Of a DNA stretch of 35,558 bases, positions 24,003-31,163 are shown one piece after another; position 1 is the first letter of the stretch; every line of letters starts with the position of its first letter. This DNA is from Actinomycetes bacterium. GTDB taxonomy: Bacteria; Actinomycetota; Acidimicrobiia; Acidimicrobiales; JAKAOS01. Position numbers and translations under genes: made by a program. Under the pieces are notes generated by a model that was not told where the DNA came from, ran no database searches, and was given only the letters and a program-made list of their open reading frames with translations. The stretch is from NCBI GenBank assembly GCA_021791675.1, contig JAJYWE010000028.1, forward strand, positions 1 to 35,558. Reading direction: 5' to 3'.

Positions 24003-24479
24003 ATGCGCGTGTTCTGCCACAACTGCGGCCACCAGAACCTCCAGGAGGCGAACTTCTGCTCGTCGTGCGGGGCGCCCCTCGTACCCCTGAGCGAGGACAC
24101 CACCGTCACCTTCCAGGCGCTCGAGGGCAGCGTCGAGGGTGAGGAGGAGCTCACGGTCACCATCCCCGCCATCGAGCGCGGCGATGGCGTGCTGGTCGTC
24201 AAGCGCGGCCCGGCGGCCGGCACGCGCTATCGGCTCGACGCGCCCGTGACGCGGGTCGGGAGACACCCCGAGAGCGACATCTTCCTCGACGACATCACGG
24301 TCTCGCGCCGCCATGCCGAGTTCCACCACGACGGCCACCGGTTCCTCGTCCGCGACGTGGGCTCGCTCAACGGCACCTACCTGAACCGGGTCCGCATCGA
24401 GGAAGCGGACCTCGCCTCGGGGGACGAGGTCCAGATCGGGAAGTTCAAGCTGATCTTCCTCCTGGCAGAGGAGGGCTGA
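24003..24479 (+). CDS. garA: FHA-domain regulator of the GarA/OdhI type with N-terminal zinc ribbon
   Basis: 158 residues. The C-terminal FHA domain is very close to mycobacterial GarA: LLVVKRGP-like VLVVKRGPAAGTRY, GRHPESDIFLDDITVSRRHAEF, and DVGSLNGTYLNR. It ends with SGDEVQIGKFKLIFL. GarA binds 2-oxoglutarate dehydrogenase and glutamate enzymes when unphosphorylated, and folds on itself when Ser/Thr kinases modify an N-terminal threonine pair. A comparable pair is present here: EDTTVTF, Thr33 and Thr34 (the original is ETTSVF). Unlike GarA, the N-terminus holds a zinc ribbon, CHNCGHQNLQEANFCSSCG (C5, C8, C19, C22). This may change which partner it binds. It lies between gcvH and a MerR gene as in mycobacteria. 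Confidence 0.88.
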   Translation: MRVFCHNCGHQNLQEANFCSSCGAPLVPLSEDTTVTFQALEGSVEGEEELTVTIPAIERGDGVLVVKRGPAAGTRYRLDAPVTRVGRHPESDIFLDDITVSRRHAEFHHDGHRFLVRDVGSLNGTYLNRVRIEEADLASGDEVQIGKFKLIFLLAEEG

Positions 24480-24487
24480 GCGAGACC

Positions 24488-25849
24488 GTGCCCGAGCGCT
24501 CCTACCTGTCCATCGGTGACGTGCTCTCGCTCCTCCAGGGCGAGTTCCCGGACATCACCATCTCGAAGATCCGCTTCCTCGAGAGCCAGGGCCTGCTCGA
24601 TCCCGAGCGGACCCCGTCGGGCTACCGGAAGTTCTACGACGAGGACGTCGCCAGGTTGCGCTACATCCTGCGCCAGCAACGGGAGCACTTCCTGCCACTC
24701 AAGGTCATCCGGGACCGTCTCGACGTCGAGGGCGACCTCATCCTCCGCCCCCCGAGCGCCGTCGCCGGCGTCCGCTCGCCCGGCGGGGGACTGTCCGGGG
24801 AGGATCTCGCCACGGCCGACGACCCCGACGCGGCGCGGGAGGCGGGCCAGCCGGCGGGGGCGGGACGGGAGCCGGCCGGCCGGCCCGTGACGACGGCCCG
24901 GGGCCCCGGGGCCGAGCGCGCAGGCAGCCACATGGCGAACGGCCAGGGCGCTCGCGCCGACCACCCCGTGGCTGTCGGGGCTGCTCCACCGGGGAGCGGC
25001 TCGATGTCGGGTCCTCCGGGGTCCGGGGTAGCCGGTAGCGGCGCGGCGTGGGCTGCCCGACAGGAGGGCGGGCCCGGCCGAGAACACCTGGGGGGGACCG
25101 GCCGTGGGGGAGTCCCTGGTCCGCCGGCGTCGCCGGGGTCCTCGACACCGCCACCTCGCGAACGCCACACGATCGATCCGCGGGGGGGGCGCCCGGGAGG
25201 GCAGCCGTTGGAGACCGGGCCCGGCGAGCGTCTTCCGAGCCCTTCCTCGCAGTCCGCCACGACGCAGTCCGAGCTGCCGGGTCCCGAAGGCGGAGCAACC
25301 AGCGGGCTCCGGCGCACGAGTGAGCTCGGAGCGGCGCTCGCAGGGCTCCAGGAGCCGCCGCGTCGACCGCCTGCGCCGCAGCGCGACGAGCCACCCCCTG
25401 GGAGGGGGGCGCCCGCCCGGTCCGGCCCCACCCCGAGCAGCGCGAGCGATGGGGACTTCGCCCGGCCACCGATGCGGCTCAGCAAGGAGGAGCTCGCGAC
25501 CGCGAGTGGGCTCGGCCTCGAGCAGGTCGAGGACCTCGAGCGCTACGGGCTGCTCGTCGGGGAGACCCAGCTCGGGGTGGTCGTGTTCGACGAGGAGGCG
25601 CTGAAGATCGCCAAGGTGGCCGCTGGTTTCCTTGCGCACGGGCTGGAAGCGCGACACCTCCAGGGGTACCGCCGCTCCGCCGAGCGGGAGGTCGACCTCT
25701 TCGAACAGGTCATCACCCCGCTTCTCCGCCAGCGCAACCCGAACGCCCGCCATCAGGCGGCGGAGTCCCTCGACGACCTGGCCCGCCTCGGCGCCACGCT
25801 GCGGAACGCGCTGGTGCGGAGCGCTCTCCGCCACCTGCGGTCCGAGTAG
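24488..25849 (+). CDS. ftsR: MerR-family regulator, FtsR/Rv1828 type, with a long disordered linker
   Basis: 453 residues; Rv1828 and corynebacterial FtsR have about 250. N-terminal MerR winged helix-turn-helix at about 5-80: LSIGDVLSLLQGEFPDITISKIRFLESQGLLDPERTPSGYRKFYDEDVARLRYIL. A second small domain begins near residue 329 (MRLSKEELATASGLGLEQVE) and the C-terminal helices contain LLRQRNPNARHQAAESLDDLA, both as in the family. Between them lie about 245 residues of Gly/Pro/Ala/Arg-rich sequence with no predicted fold; in relatives this linker is short. FtsR controls ftsZ and division in Corynebacterium, so a similar role is inferred. The GTG start is 8 nt after the FHA stop. Confidence 0.85.
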   Translation: MPERSYLSIGDVLSLLQGEFPDITISKIRFLESQGLLDPERTPSGYRKFYDEDVARLRYILRQQREHFLPLKVIRDRLDVEGDLILRPPSAVAGVRSPGGGLSGEDLATADDPDAAREAGQPAGAGREPAGRPVTTARGPGAERAGSHMANGQGARADHPVAVGAAPPGSGSMSGPPGSGVAGSGAAWAARQEGGPGREHLGGTGRGGVPGPPASPGSSTPPPRERHTIDPRGGRPGGQPLETGPGERLPSPSSQSATTQSELPGPEGGATSGLRRTSELGAALAGLQEPPRRPPAPQRDEPPPGRGAPARSGPTPSSASDGDFARPPMRLSKEELATASGLGLEQVEDLERYGLLVGETQLGVVVFDEEALKIAKVAAGFLAHGLEARHLQGYRRSAEREVDLFEQVITPLLRQRNPNARHQAAESLDDLARLGATLRNALVRSALRHLRSE

Positions 25850-25887
25850 CACCCCGCGCTGCGCATGTGGAGCGCCGCCGGGCGGGC

Positions 25888-25893
25888 TAAGTT
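25888..25893 (+). promoter_or_regulatory. Candidate -10 of the bifunctional nuclease gene
   Basis: TAAGTT, exactly 6 nt before ATG 25900, with no ribosome-binding site. Confidence 0.5.
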
Positions 25894-25899
25894 GCGGTC

Positions 25900-26403
25900 A
25901 TGGTGGAGGTAGAGCTCGCCGCCGTCAGGGTCGACGTGCGAACCGGCACGCCGGTGCTGCTCCTCCAGGAGCACGCCGGGGACCGGCGGACGCTGCCCAT
26001 CTTCATCGGCCCGCCGGAGGCCACGGCTATCGCGTTCGCGATCCAGGGTGTGCCGACGGAGCGGCCGATGACCCACGACCTCATGCGTGACTTGCTCGAG
26101 ACCCTCGGGGCCACCGTCGAGCGGGTGGTCGTCACCGAACTGGTCGGCACGACCTACGTGGCGGAGCTCCACCTCTCGAACGCCGGACGCACGGTCGTGG
26201 TCTCGGCCCGCCCCTCCGACGCGGTGGCGCTCGCGGTACGGGTCGACGCGCCGCTGTTCGTGGCGGACGAGCTGCTCGACGCCGAGGGCGTCGTCCTCGA
26301 CCTGGACGAGGAGCCGGAGGGTGACCAGCCCAGCTCCGGCGAGCTGGTCGCCGAGTTCCAGCGCTTCCTCGACACGGTCCGCCCGGAGGACTTCGGCGGC
26401 TGA
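25900..26403 (+). CDS. Bifunctional nuclease family protein (DUF151, Rv1829 type)
   Basis: 167 residues. VEVELAAVRVDVRTGTPVLLLQE, RTLPIFIGPPEATAIAFAIQGV, PMTHDLMRDLLETLGATVERVVV and VSARPSDAVALAVRVDAPLFV are the conserved DUF151 blocks, in the family order. The Arabidopsis relative has DNase and RNase activity; the bacterial role is not settled. An acidic tail follows. It holds the position of Rv1829 between two MerR genes. ATG 25900 is supported by TAAGTT 6 nt upstream. Confidence 0.9.
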   Translation: MVEVELAAVRVDVRTGTPVLLLQEHAGDRRTLPIFIGPPEATAIAFAIQGVPTERPMTHDLMRDLLETLGATVERVVVTELVGTTYVAELHLSNAGRTVVVSARPSDAVALAVRVDAPLFVADELLDAEGVVLDLDEEPEGDQPSSGELVAEFQRFLDTVRPEDFGG

Positions 26404-26446
26404 CGCCTGGGCTCGGCGCCGAGGCCGAGCGGGCGGAGGGCCACGG

Positions 26447-26478
26447 TTCGAGCCGCCGGAGTTGCAACCTGGTAACTT
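26447..26478 (+). promoter_or_regulatory. MerR-type promoter/operator upstream of the second MerR gene
   Basis: AGTTGCAACCTGGTAACT (26460-26477) is an imperfect dyad: arms AGTT/AACT plus inner C-G and A-T pairs. It lies just before and over TAACTT (26473-26478), a possible -10. With TTCGAG (26447-26452) as a -35 the spacer is 20 bp, longer than the usual 17 and typical of MerR-controlled promoters that need DNA untwisting. The leader to GTG 26538 would be about 55 nt. Autoregulation or control by the neighbouring MerR protein is inferred. Confidence 0.45.
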
Positions 26479-26537
26479 CACCATCGTCGGTGTGGTTCCG
26501 GCGTGACCGGGCTCGGGCGACGGGCGGGTGAGCCCGT

Positions 26538-27092
26538 GTGAGCCGGCCCGAACGGGGAGGCGGGGACGTGGCGGCAGACGCGATCGACGAGGGGTTCCGG
26601 GCCCCGCAGGTGTGCAAGCTCGTGGGCATCACCTACCGGCAGCTCGACTACTGGGCCCGGACGGGACTGCTCGAACCCTCCCTCGCCCGGGCGGCCGGGA
26701 GCGGCTCGCAGCGCCTGTACTCCTACCGGGACCTGCTGGAGCTGAAGGTCATCAAGCAGCTCCTCGATGCTGGCGTCTCACTCCAGGCCGCTCGGCGAGC
26801 CATCGCGTGCCTCCGCCACGACGTCGGCGCCGAGCTCGCGTCGGCAAACCTGGTGCTCGCCGGCTCGACCTCCATCCTCGCCCACACTGGCGAGGAGGTC
26901 GTGGACCTGCTCCGCGGCGGGCAGGGCGTGCTGAACGTGGTCCCGCTCTCGGGCCTCGTGGCCGACCTGGACGCCGCCATCTCCTCGCTCGTGCGCGACG
27001 GCGGGCGCGCAGGAGCGACGTCGAGTGCGACCGTCACAGCCGAGCGGGTCGGGGCGACGCCAACCGAGCGGGTCGCCGCCTCGGGGGTCTGA
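26538..27092 (+). CDS. MerR-family regulator, Rv1830 (ResR/McdR) type
   Basis: 184 residues. FRAPQVCKLVGITYRQLDYWARTGLLEPS, SGSQRLYSYRDLLELKVIKQLLDAGVSLQAARRAI and EEVVDLLRGGQGVLN correspond closely, in my memory of it, to Rv1830 of Mycobacterium tuberculosis, a growth and division-timing regulator altered in drug-tolerant strains. The DNA-binding domain spans about residues 20-90; the C-terminal part is the family's effector or dimer region. An Ala/Thr-rich end follows. GTG 26538 is used; GTG 26568, with GGAGG upstream, would remove 10 unconserved residues and is possible. It is the last of the Rv1826-Rv1830-like set. Confidence 0.87.
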   Translation: MSRPERGGGDVAADAIDEGFRAPQVCKLVGITYRQLDYWARTGLLEPSLARAAGSGSQRLYSYRDLLELKVIKQLLDAGVSLQAARRAIACLRHDVGAELASANLVLAGSTSILAHTGEEVVDLLRGGQGVLNVVPLSGLVADLDAAISSLVRDGGRAGATSSATVTAERVGATPTERVAASGV

Positions 27093-27147
27093 ACCCGGGC
27101 GAGAGTGCTCCCGCGCCGGCGCCGGCGTGTCGGCAAGCCCGACCGCT

Positions 27148-27172
27148 CGGATGGCCACGGGCTGGCCATCCG
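27148..27172. terminator. Strong 10-bp hairpin between the MerR gene and gcvT
   Basis: CGGATGGCCA-CGGGC-TGGCCATCCG: a perfect 10-bp inverted repeat with a 5-nt loop, 56 nt after the merR stop and 67 nt before gcvT. It lacks a T-run. The most likely use is ending or attenuating the merR transcript. It does not resemble a glycine riboswitch. Confidence 0.5.
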
Positions 27173-27239
27173 CGCCCCTGGGAGCCGCCGGCCGCATGCG
27201 GGAGTCGACGCTCGGTGCACAACGTGCGAGCATTGGCCG

Positions 27240-28301
27240 ATGGAGCTTCGTCGGTCACCCCTCGATGCCGTACACCGCCACCTAGGAGCCAAGATGACGG
27301 CCTTCGGCGGCTTCGAGATGCCCCTCGCGTACCCGACCGGGACCGTTGCCGAGCATCTCGCCTGCCGGCGGGACGCAGCCATCTTCGACGTGAGCCACCT
27401 CGGTACCGTCCGCCTCTCGGGGCCAGGTGCCCTCGATGCCCTCCAGGCCACGCTCACCAACGACCTCGGGAAGATCGCCCCTGGTCGTGCCCAGTACACC
27501 CACCTACTGAACGCCGACGACGCCTCGGTCACCGACGACTGCATCGTGTGGTGGGTCGCGCCGGAGCGCTTCGACCTCATGCCGAACGCCTCGAACACCG
27601 CCCGGGTGCGCGCGGCCGTGGGCGGGACGGACGTGACGGAGGAACGAGCCGTTCTCGCCGTCCAGGGCCCGGGTGCGCGGGATCGCCTCGGACGGGTGTG
27701 CGCCGATGCGGCGTCAGTGGGCAGGTTTCGCGTCGAGGCGCTCGGGTGGAACGGCCACCCTCTCGTGGTGGCGGGGACCGGCTACACGGGCGAGGACGGG
27801 GTGGAGATCGCCGTGCCGGTCGCCGGCGCGGAAGCACTCTGGGGGGCGCTCTGCGAGGCCGGTGTCGTGCCAGCGGGCCTCGGCGCCCGTGACACCCTCC
27901 GGCTCGAGGCCGGTCTTCCGCTCCACGGCCAGGATCTCGGACCGGGCATCACGCCGCTCCAGGCCGGGCTCGGCTGGGTTATCGGCTGGAAGAAGGGCCC
28001 CTTCCGCGGTCGGGCGCCGCTCGAGGCCGAGCGCGACCGCGGGCCCACGCGACGCCTCCGCGGGATCCGGAGCACCACCCGCCGCCCCCTCCGCGCCGGC
28101 GACGCCGTCGAGCAGCATGGCCGCTCGCTGGGCGTGCTCACGAGCGGTGGCTACTCACCCCTGCTCGAGCTCGGGATCGGCCTCGGACTCCTCGAGGGGA
28201 CCCACGAGGACGGGGAGGCGGTCGAGGTCCGGACCCGGGGTGGACTCGTGGCCGGGACGGTGGTGACACCGCCGTTCGTGGCGCTCCCGTCGGAGCGCTG
28301 A
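27240..28301 (+). CDS. gcvT: Aminomethyltransferase (glycine cleavage T protein)
   Basis: 353 residues. PLDAVHRHLGAKMTAFGGFEMPLAYP, AIFDVSHLGTVRLSGPGALD, VLAVQGPGARDRL, GTGYTGEDGVEIAVP and ARDTLRLEAGLPLHGQDL follow the GcvT order of motifs from folate-binding N-terminal to C-terminal barrel domain. The protein releases ammonia from the aminomethyl group on the H protein and makes 5,10-methylenetetrahydrofolate. Its length agrees with GcvT (about 360). ATG at 27240 has GAGCAT 6 nt upstream, a weaker leaderless -10. The gcvH gene is 3.3 kb upstream, with regulators in between; P and L proteins are not in the window. YgfZ-like folate proteins are shorter and lack the motifs. Confidence 0.93.
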   Translation: MELRRSPLDAVHRHLGAKMTAFGGFEMPLAYPTGTVAEHLACRRDAAIFDVSHLGTVRLSGPGALDALQATLTNDLGKIAPGRAQYTHLLNADDASVTDDCIVWWVAPERFDLMPNASNTARVRAAVGGTDVTEERAVLAVQGPGARDRLGRVCADAASVGRFRVEALGWNGHPLVVAGTGYTGEDGVEIAVPVAGAEALWGALCEAGVVPAGLGARDTLRLEAGLPLHGQDLGPGITPLQAGLGWVIGWKKGPFRGRAPLEAERDRGPTRRLRGIRSTTRRPLRAGDAVEQHGRSLGVLTSGGYSPLLELGIGLGLLEGTHEDGEAVEVRTRGGLVAGTVVTPPFVALPSER

Positions 28302-28655
28302 GCGAGAGCTCCGCGGCGAGCTCGGAGGCTGCGACAGCCATGCGACAGCCAAGGGAGTGACGCAGGGGGCGGCGACGGGGAGGGGCAGGCGGCGGGGGGA
28401 ACAGGGCAGGACTCGCCGGTCGGCGAGGATCTCCACGAGCTCTCCCGGGAGGGGACGCTCGACGAACTCGGTGCTCGCGCGTCGCCACGGGCCGACCCGC
28501 ACCAGCGCCGATGGCACCGACCACGGTGGCGACGTGGACGCGGGTCCCGGCGGTGCACGGCTTCCCGCCCCGCCCGCCACGGGTAGCCGAGGCGTGTGGG
28601 CGAGCGCACGGGCCGGGGTCGCAGGAGGCACTCGTCCCGAGGCTGACCGTCCCGG
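28302..28655. other. Intergenic region after gcvT with an 11-bp tandem repeat
   Basis: No supported gene in about 350 bp. TGCGACAGCCA occurs twice in tandem (28330-28340, 28341-28351). A short GAGCTC...GAGCTC hairpin (28306-28323) follows gcvT and may be a terminator. Two minus-strand frames hold short protein-like stretches that would need a frameshift to join; see findings. Confidence 0.5.
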
Positions 28656-28661
28656 TACAGT
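28656..28661 (+). promoter_or_regulatory. Candidate -10 of the MOSC gene
   Basis: TACAGT, 6 nt before ATG 28668. Confidence 0.5.
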
Positions 28662-28667
28662 CTCGCG

Positions 28668-29462
28668 ATGCCGTCATCTGTTGCATGGATCTCGACGACG
28701 CCCGTGAAGGGCCTTGCGATGCAGGCCTGCGAGCGTGCCGTGCTCACGAACGCGGGCGTGGCGGAGAACCGGCGCTTCTACCTCGTGGACGGCCAGGGCC
28801 GCATGGTGAACGCCAAGCGGCTGGGGAACCTCGTACAGGTCCGCGCGGACTACGACGCTTCGGGGGAGCGCCTCGCGCTCACGTTCCCGGACGGCTCCGT
28901 GGTCGAGGGCGCCGCGACGGCCCCGGCAGGCTCGACTCCAGTCACTACGTCTTTCTTCGGTAGACTAGTGACTGGGAGGGAGCTGGGGGAGACGTTCGAC
29001 GGTCCGCTCAGCGCCCACGCGGGTCGCCCCCTCCGACTCCTCCGGACCGACCGTGACGGCACGGGCGTGGACCGTGGCCGCCGCTCGGCCGTGAGCATCC
29101 TCGGCGAGGCGTCGCTCGGGCGCCTCGGGGCCGAGCTCGGGCTCGACGGGCTACCGGACCCACGCCGGTTTCGCATGCTCTTCGGGATCGCCGGGACCGA
29201 CGCCCACGAGGAGGACGCCTGGGTGGGACGCCGGGTGGCACTCGGAGCCGCGGTCGTCGCCGTTCGGGGGCTCGTCGGGCGCTGCATCGTGACGACGCGC
29301 TCGCCGGAGTCGGGCGAGGTCGATCTCGAGACGCTCGCGGCACTCCGGCGGTACCGGGCGCCGGAGTCCGGCGAGGCTTCGCCGCCGTTCGGCGTCCACG
29401 GCGAGGTCGTCGTGCCCGGGACCGTCAGCGTCGGGGACCCGGTCAGTCTCGACGGTTCCTGA
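28668..29462 (+). CDS. MOSC-domain protein (mARC/YcbX-like)
   Basis: 264 residues. The N-terminal beta-barrel part has SVAWISTTPVKGLAM and GVAENRRFYLVDGQGRMVNAK, as in MOSC_N proteins. The C-terminal MOSC part has RFRMLFGIAGTDAHEEDAWVG and VRGLVGRCIVTTRSPESGEVD. The Cys in GRCIVTTRSPESG occupies the position of the molybdenum-binding cysteine of mARC/YcbX enzymes, which reduce N-hydroxylated or S-oxidised compounds. A shared electron-transfer partner is not present here. The gene stands alone with a likely leaderless start (TACAGT 6 nt before ATG 28668). Confidence 0.85.
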   Translation: MPSSVAWISTTPVKGLAMQACERAVLTNAGVAENRRFYLVDGQGRMVNAKRLGNLVQVRADYDASGERLALTFPDGSVVEGAATAPAGSTPVTTSFFGRLVTGRELGETFDGPLSAHAGRPLRLLRTDRDGTGVDRGRRSAVSILGEASLGRLGAELGLDGLPDPRRFRMLFGIAGTDAHEEDAWVGRRVALGAAVVAVRGLVGRCIVTTRSPESGEVDLETLAALRRYRAPESGEASPPFGVHGEVVVPGTVSVGDPVSLDGS

Positions 29463-29712
29463 GCATCGGGACGAACCCCGAGACGCCCACCGGGCTCCGA
29501 CGGTGCCTCCCGGGGTGAGGGTGCCGCACGGATGAGCGAAGCAGTGCAGCGGCACGGCACGGGTCCCGCCTGGGCGCTCGCGATTTGCCGAGAAGATCCG
29601 TTATGTAAAGCTGTGGTGAGGGAGCGGCCAGCGAGGCGCTGGAGCCCTCACCCCTCCTCCCGACCTCCCGATTGCGGGCCTTGCTCAGCCAAGCCCCTCT
29701 GCCCGCCGCGGC

Positions 29713-29718
29713 TACCCT
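29713..29718 (+). promoter_or_regulatory. Candidate -10 of the AAA+ ATPase gene
   Basis: TACCCT, 6 nt before ATG 29725. The preceding 29463-29712 contains no gene; an AT-rich patch at about 29581-29612 stands out from the surroundings. Confidence 0.45.
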
Positions 29719-29724
29719 CTGGCC

Positions 29725-31146
29725 ATGGAGGGGCGCAACGAGAGCGATGCCGAGCTGTTGGCCGCGCTCGAGGGCGCACTCGCCGCCGACGAGAACCAGC
29801 ACGCGCTCCGGCTGCACCTCGCGCAGCTCTACCTCGAGCGGGACGCGCCCGCTGCGGCACTGGCCCACGCGTCGCGCGTCCTCGCGGCCCAGCCCGCACA
29901 CCGGGAGGCGTTGGCGCTGGCGGCGGCTGCAGCGGCGGGCGCCGGACAGACCGACGCCGCGACTGGCTACCGAGAGCTCCTCGCCGCGCTCGACGGCACC
30001 CCAGGACCGGCTGGCGGCTCTGCCGGATCGTCGCCGCCGTCCGCCGGTTCGTTGCTGGCGCCCACCGGTTCGCTGCCACTGTCCACCGGTTCGTCGCCGC
30101 CGTCCGCCGGCTCGCCGCTGGCGGCACCCCCTCCGACGGCGCCAGGCGGACCGGGGCCGTCTCCCGGCCCGCCCGCCGCGCCCGGTGGACCGGTCGTGCC
30201 GCTCCCCGCGGACGGCGTCCCGGGGCTCGGGGACGCTGCGCTCGACGCCTTCCTCGCGGAGGTGCTCGGGCGCGAGGTGTCCGGGCGGGAGACCGTCAGG
30301 CTGGAGGATGTCGGGGGCCTCGCCGAGGTCAAGGAGCGGCTCCGGCGCTCGTTCCTCGAACCGATGCGCAACCCCGAGCTCCGCCGTCTCTACGGCACCT
30401 CGCTGCGGGGCGGGCTCCTCCTGTACGGCCCCCCCGGCTGTGGCAAGACCTTCCTCGCCCGCGCGGTGGCCGGGGAGCTCGGAGCCCACTTCTTCCACGT
30501 CGGGCTCCACGACATCCTCGACATGTGGCTCGGGGAGAGCGAGAAGCGCCTCCACCAGCTCTTCGCAGCGGCGCGGCGACGCGCTCCGTCCGTGGTGTTC
30601 CTCGACGAGGTGGACGCGCTCGGCATGAAGCGGAGCAACCTCGCGAGCTCGGCCGGCCGCAACGTGGTGGTGCAACTCCTGACCGAGCTGGACGGGATCG
30701 CCACCACCAACGAGGGGATCTTCGTGCTCGGGGCGACCAACCGGCCGTGGGATGTCGACATCGCACTCCGCAGGCCGGGCCGCTTCGACCGGATGCTCGC
30801 CGTGCTCCCTCCCGACCAGCCGGCCAGGGCAGCCATCCTCCGTCGCAAGCTCAGCGGACGCCCCGTCGATCGGGATGTTGACGTCGACGCCCTCAGCCGT
30901 TCCACCGAGGGCTACTCCGGCGCGGACCTCGGCCTGCTGTGCGAGTCCGCCGCGGAGCGAGCGCTCGACGACTCGATCCGAACCGGCTGTGCCCGGCCGA
31001 TCACGGCCGAGGACTTCCGCCATGCCCTTCGCGACGTCCGCCCCACGACAGGGCCATGGCTGGAGACGGCGAGGACGTACGCCTCCTTCGCCAACGAGGG
31101 GGGCGCCTACGACGACCTCCTCGCCTTCCTTCGCCGGCGACGTTGA
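29725..31146 (+). CDS. AAA+ ATPase with TPR-like N-terminus
   Basis: 473 residues. Residues 1-90 are alpha-helical, TPR-like (LLAALEGALAADENQHALRLHLAQLYLERD, then AAALAHASRVLAAQPAHREALAL). Residues about 91-165 are a Pro/Ser/Gly-rich linker with four 7-residue repeats. The AAA+ module starts near 190: LEDVGGLAEVKERL, Walker A LLYGPPGCGKT (about 235-242), Walker B SVVFLDEVDAL (about 289-299), then VLGATNRPWDVDIALRRPGRFDR with the arginine-finger region. The alpha domain follows (STEGYSGADLGLLCESAAERAL). This is the classic AAA clade of Cdc48, FtsH and proteasomal ATPases, but without protease, so a remodelling or unfolding job is likely. The target is unknown. The TPR gene 17 nt downstream is probably its partner. 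Confidence 0.85.
   Translation: MEGRNESDAELLAALEGALAADENQHALRLHLAQLYLERDAPAAALAHASRVLAAQPAHREALALAAAAAAGAGQTDAATGYRELLAALDGTPGPAGGSAGSSPPSAGSLLAPTGSLPLSTGSSPPSAGSPLAAPPPTAPGGPGPSPGPPAAPGGPVVPLPADGVPGLGDAALDAFLAEVLGREVSGRETVRLEDVGGLAEVKERLRRSFLEPMRNPELRRLYGTSLRGGLLLYGPPGCGKTFLARAVAGELGAHFFHVGLHDILDMWLGESEKRLHQLFAAARRRAPSVVFLDEVDALGMKRSNLASSAGRNVVVQLLTELDGIATTNEGIFVLGATNRPWDVDIALRRPGRFDRMLAVLPPDQPARAAILRRKLSGRPVDRDVDVDALSRSTEGYSGADLGLLCESAAERALDDSIRTGCARPITAEDFRHALRDVRPTTGPWLETARTYASFANEGGAYDDLLAFLRRRR
30034..30117 (+). repeat. Four 21-bp repeats in the AAA+ linker
   Basis: Four in-frame 21-bp units code for PPSAGSL, LAPTGSL, PLSTGSS and PPSAGSP. The codon CCGGTTCG core (Gly-Ser) is kept in most units. 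Length change would keep the frame and only alter the spacing between the TPR-like domain and the ATPase domain. Confidence 0.75.
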
Positions 31147-31163
31147 GGGAACAGGTCGAGTCG

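Noticed and set aside
26443-26457. GGTTCGAGCC resembling a tRNA T-loop
   Set aside because: No matching T-stem, anticodon arm or acceptor stem around it.
27093-27239. Glycine riboswitch ahead of gcvT
   Set aside because: The spacer has one simple hairpin but no paired aptamer-like conserved cores.
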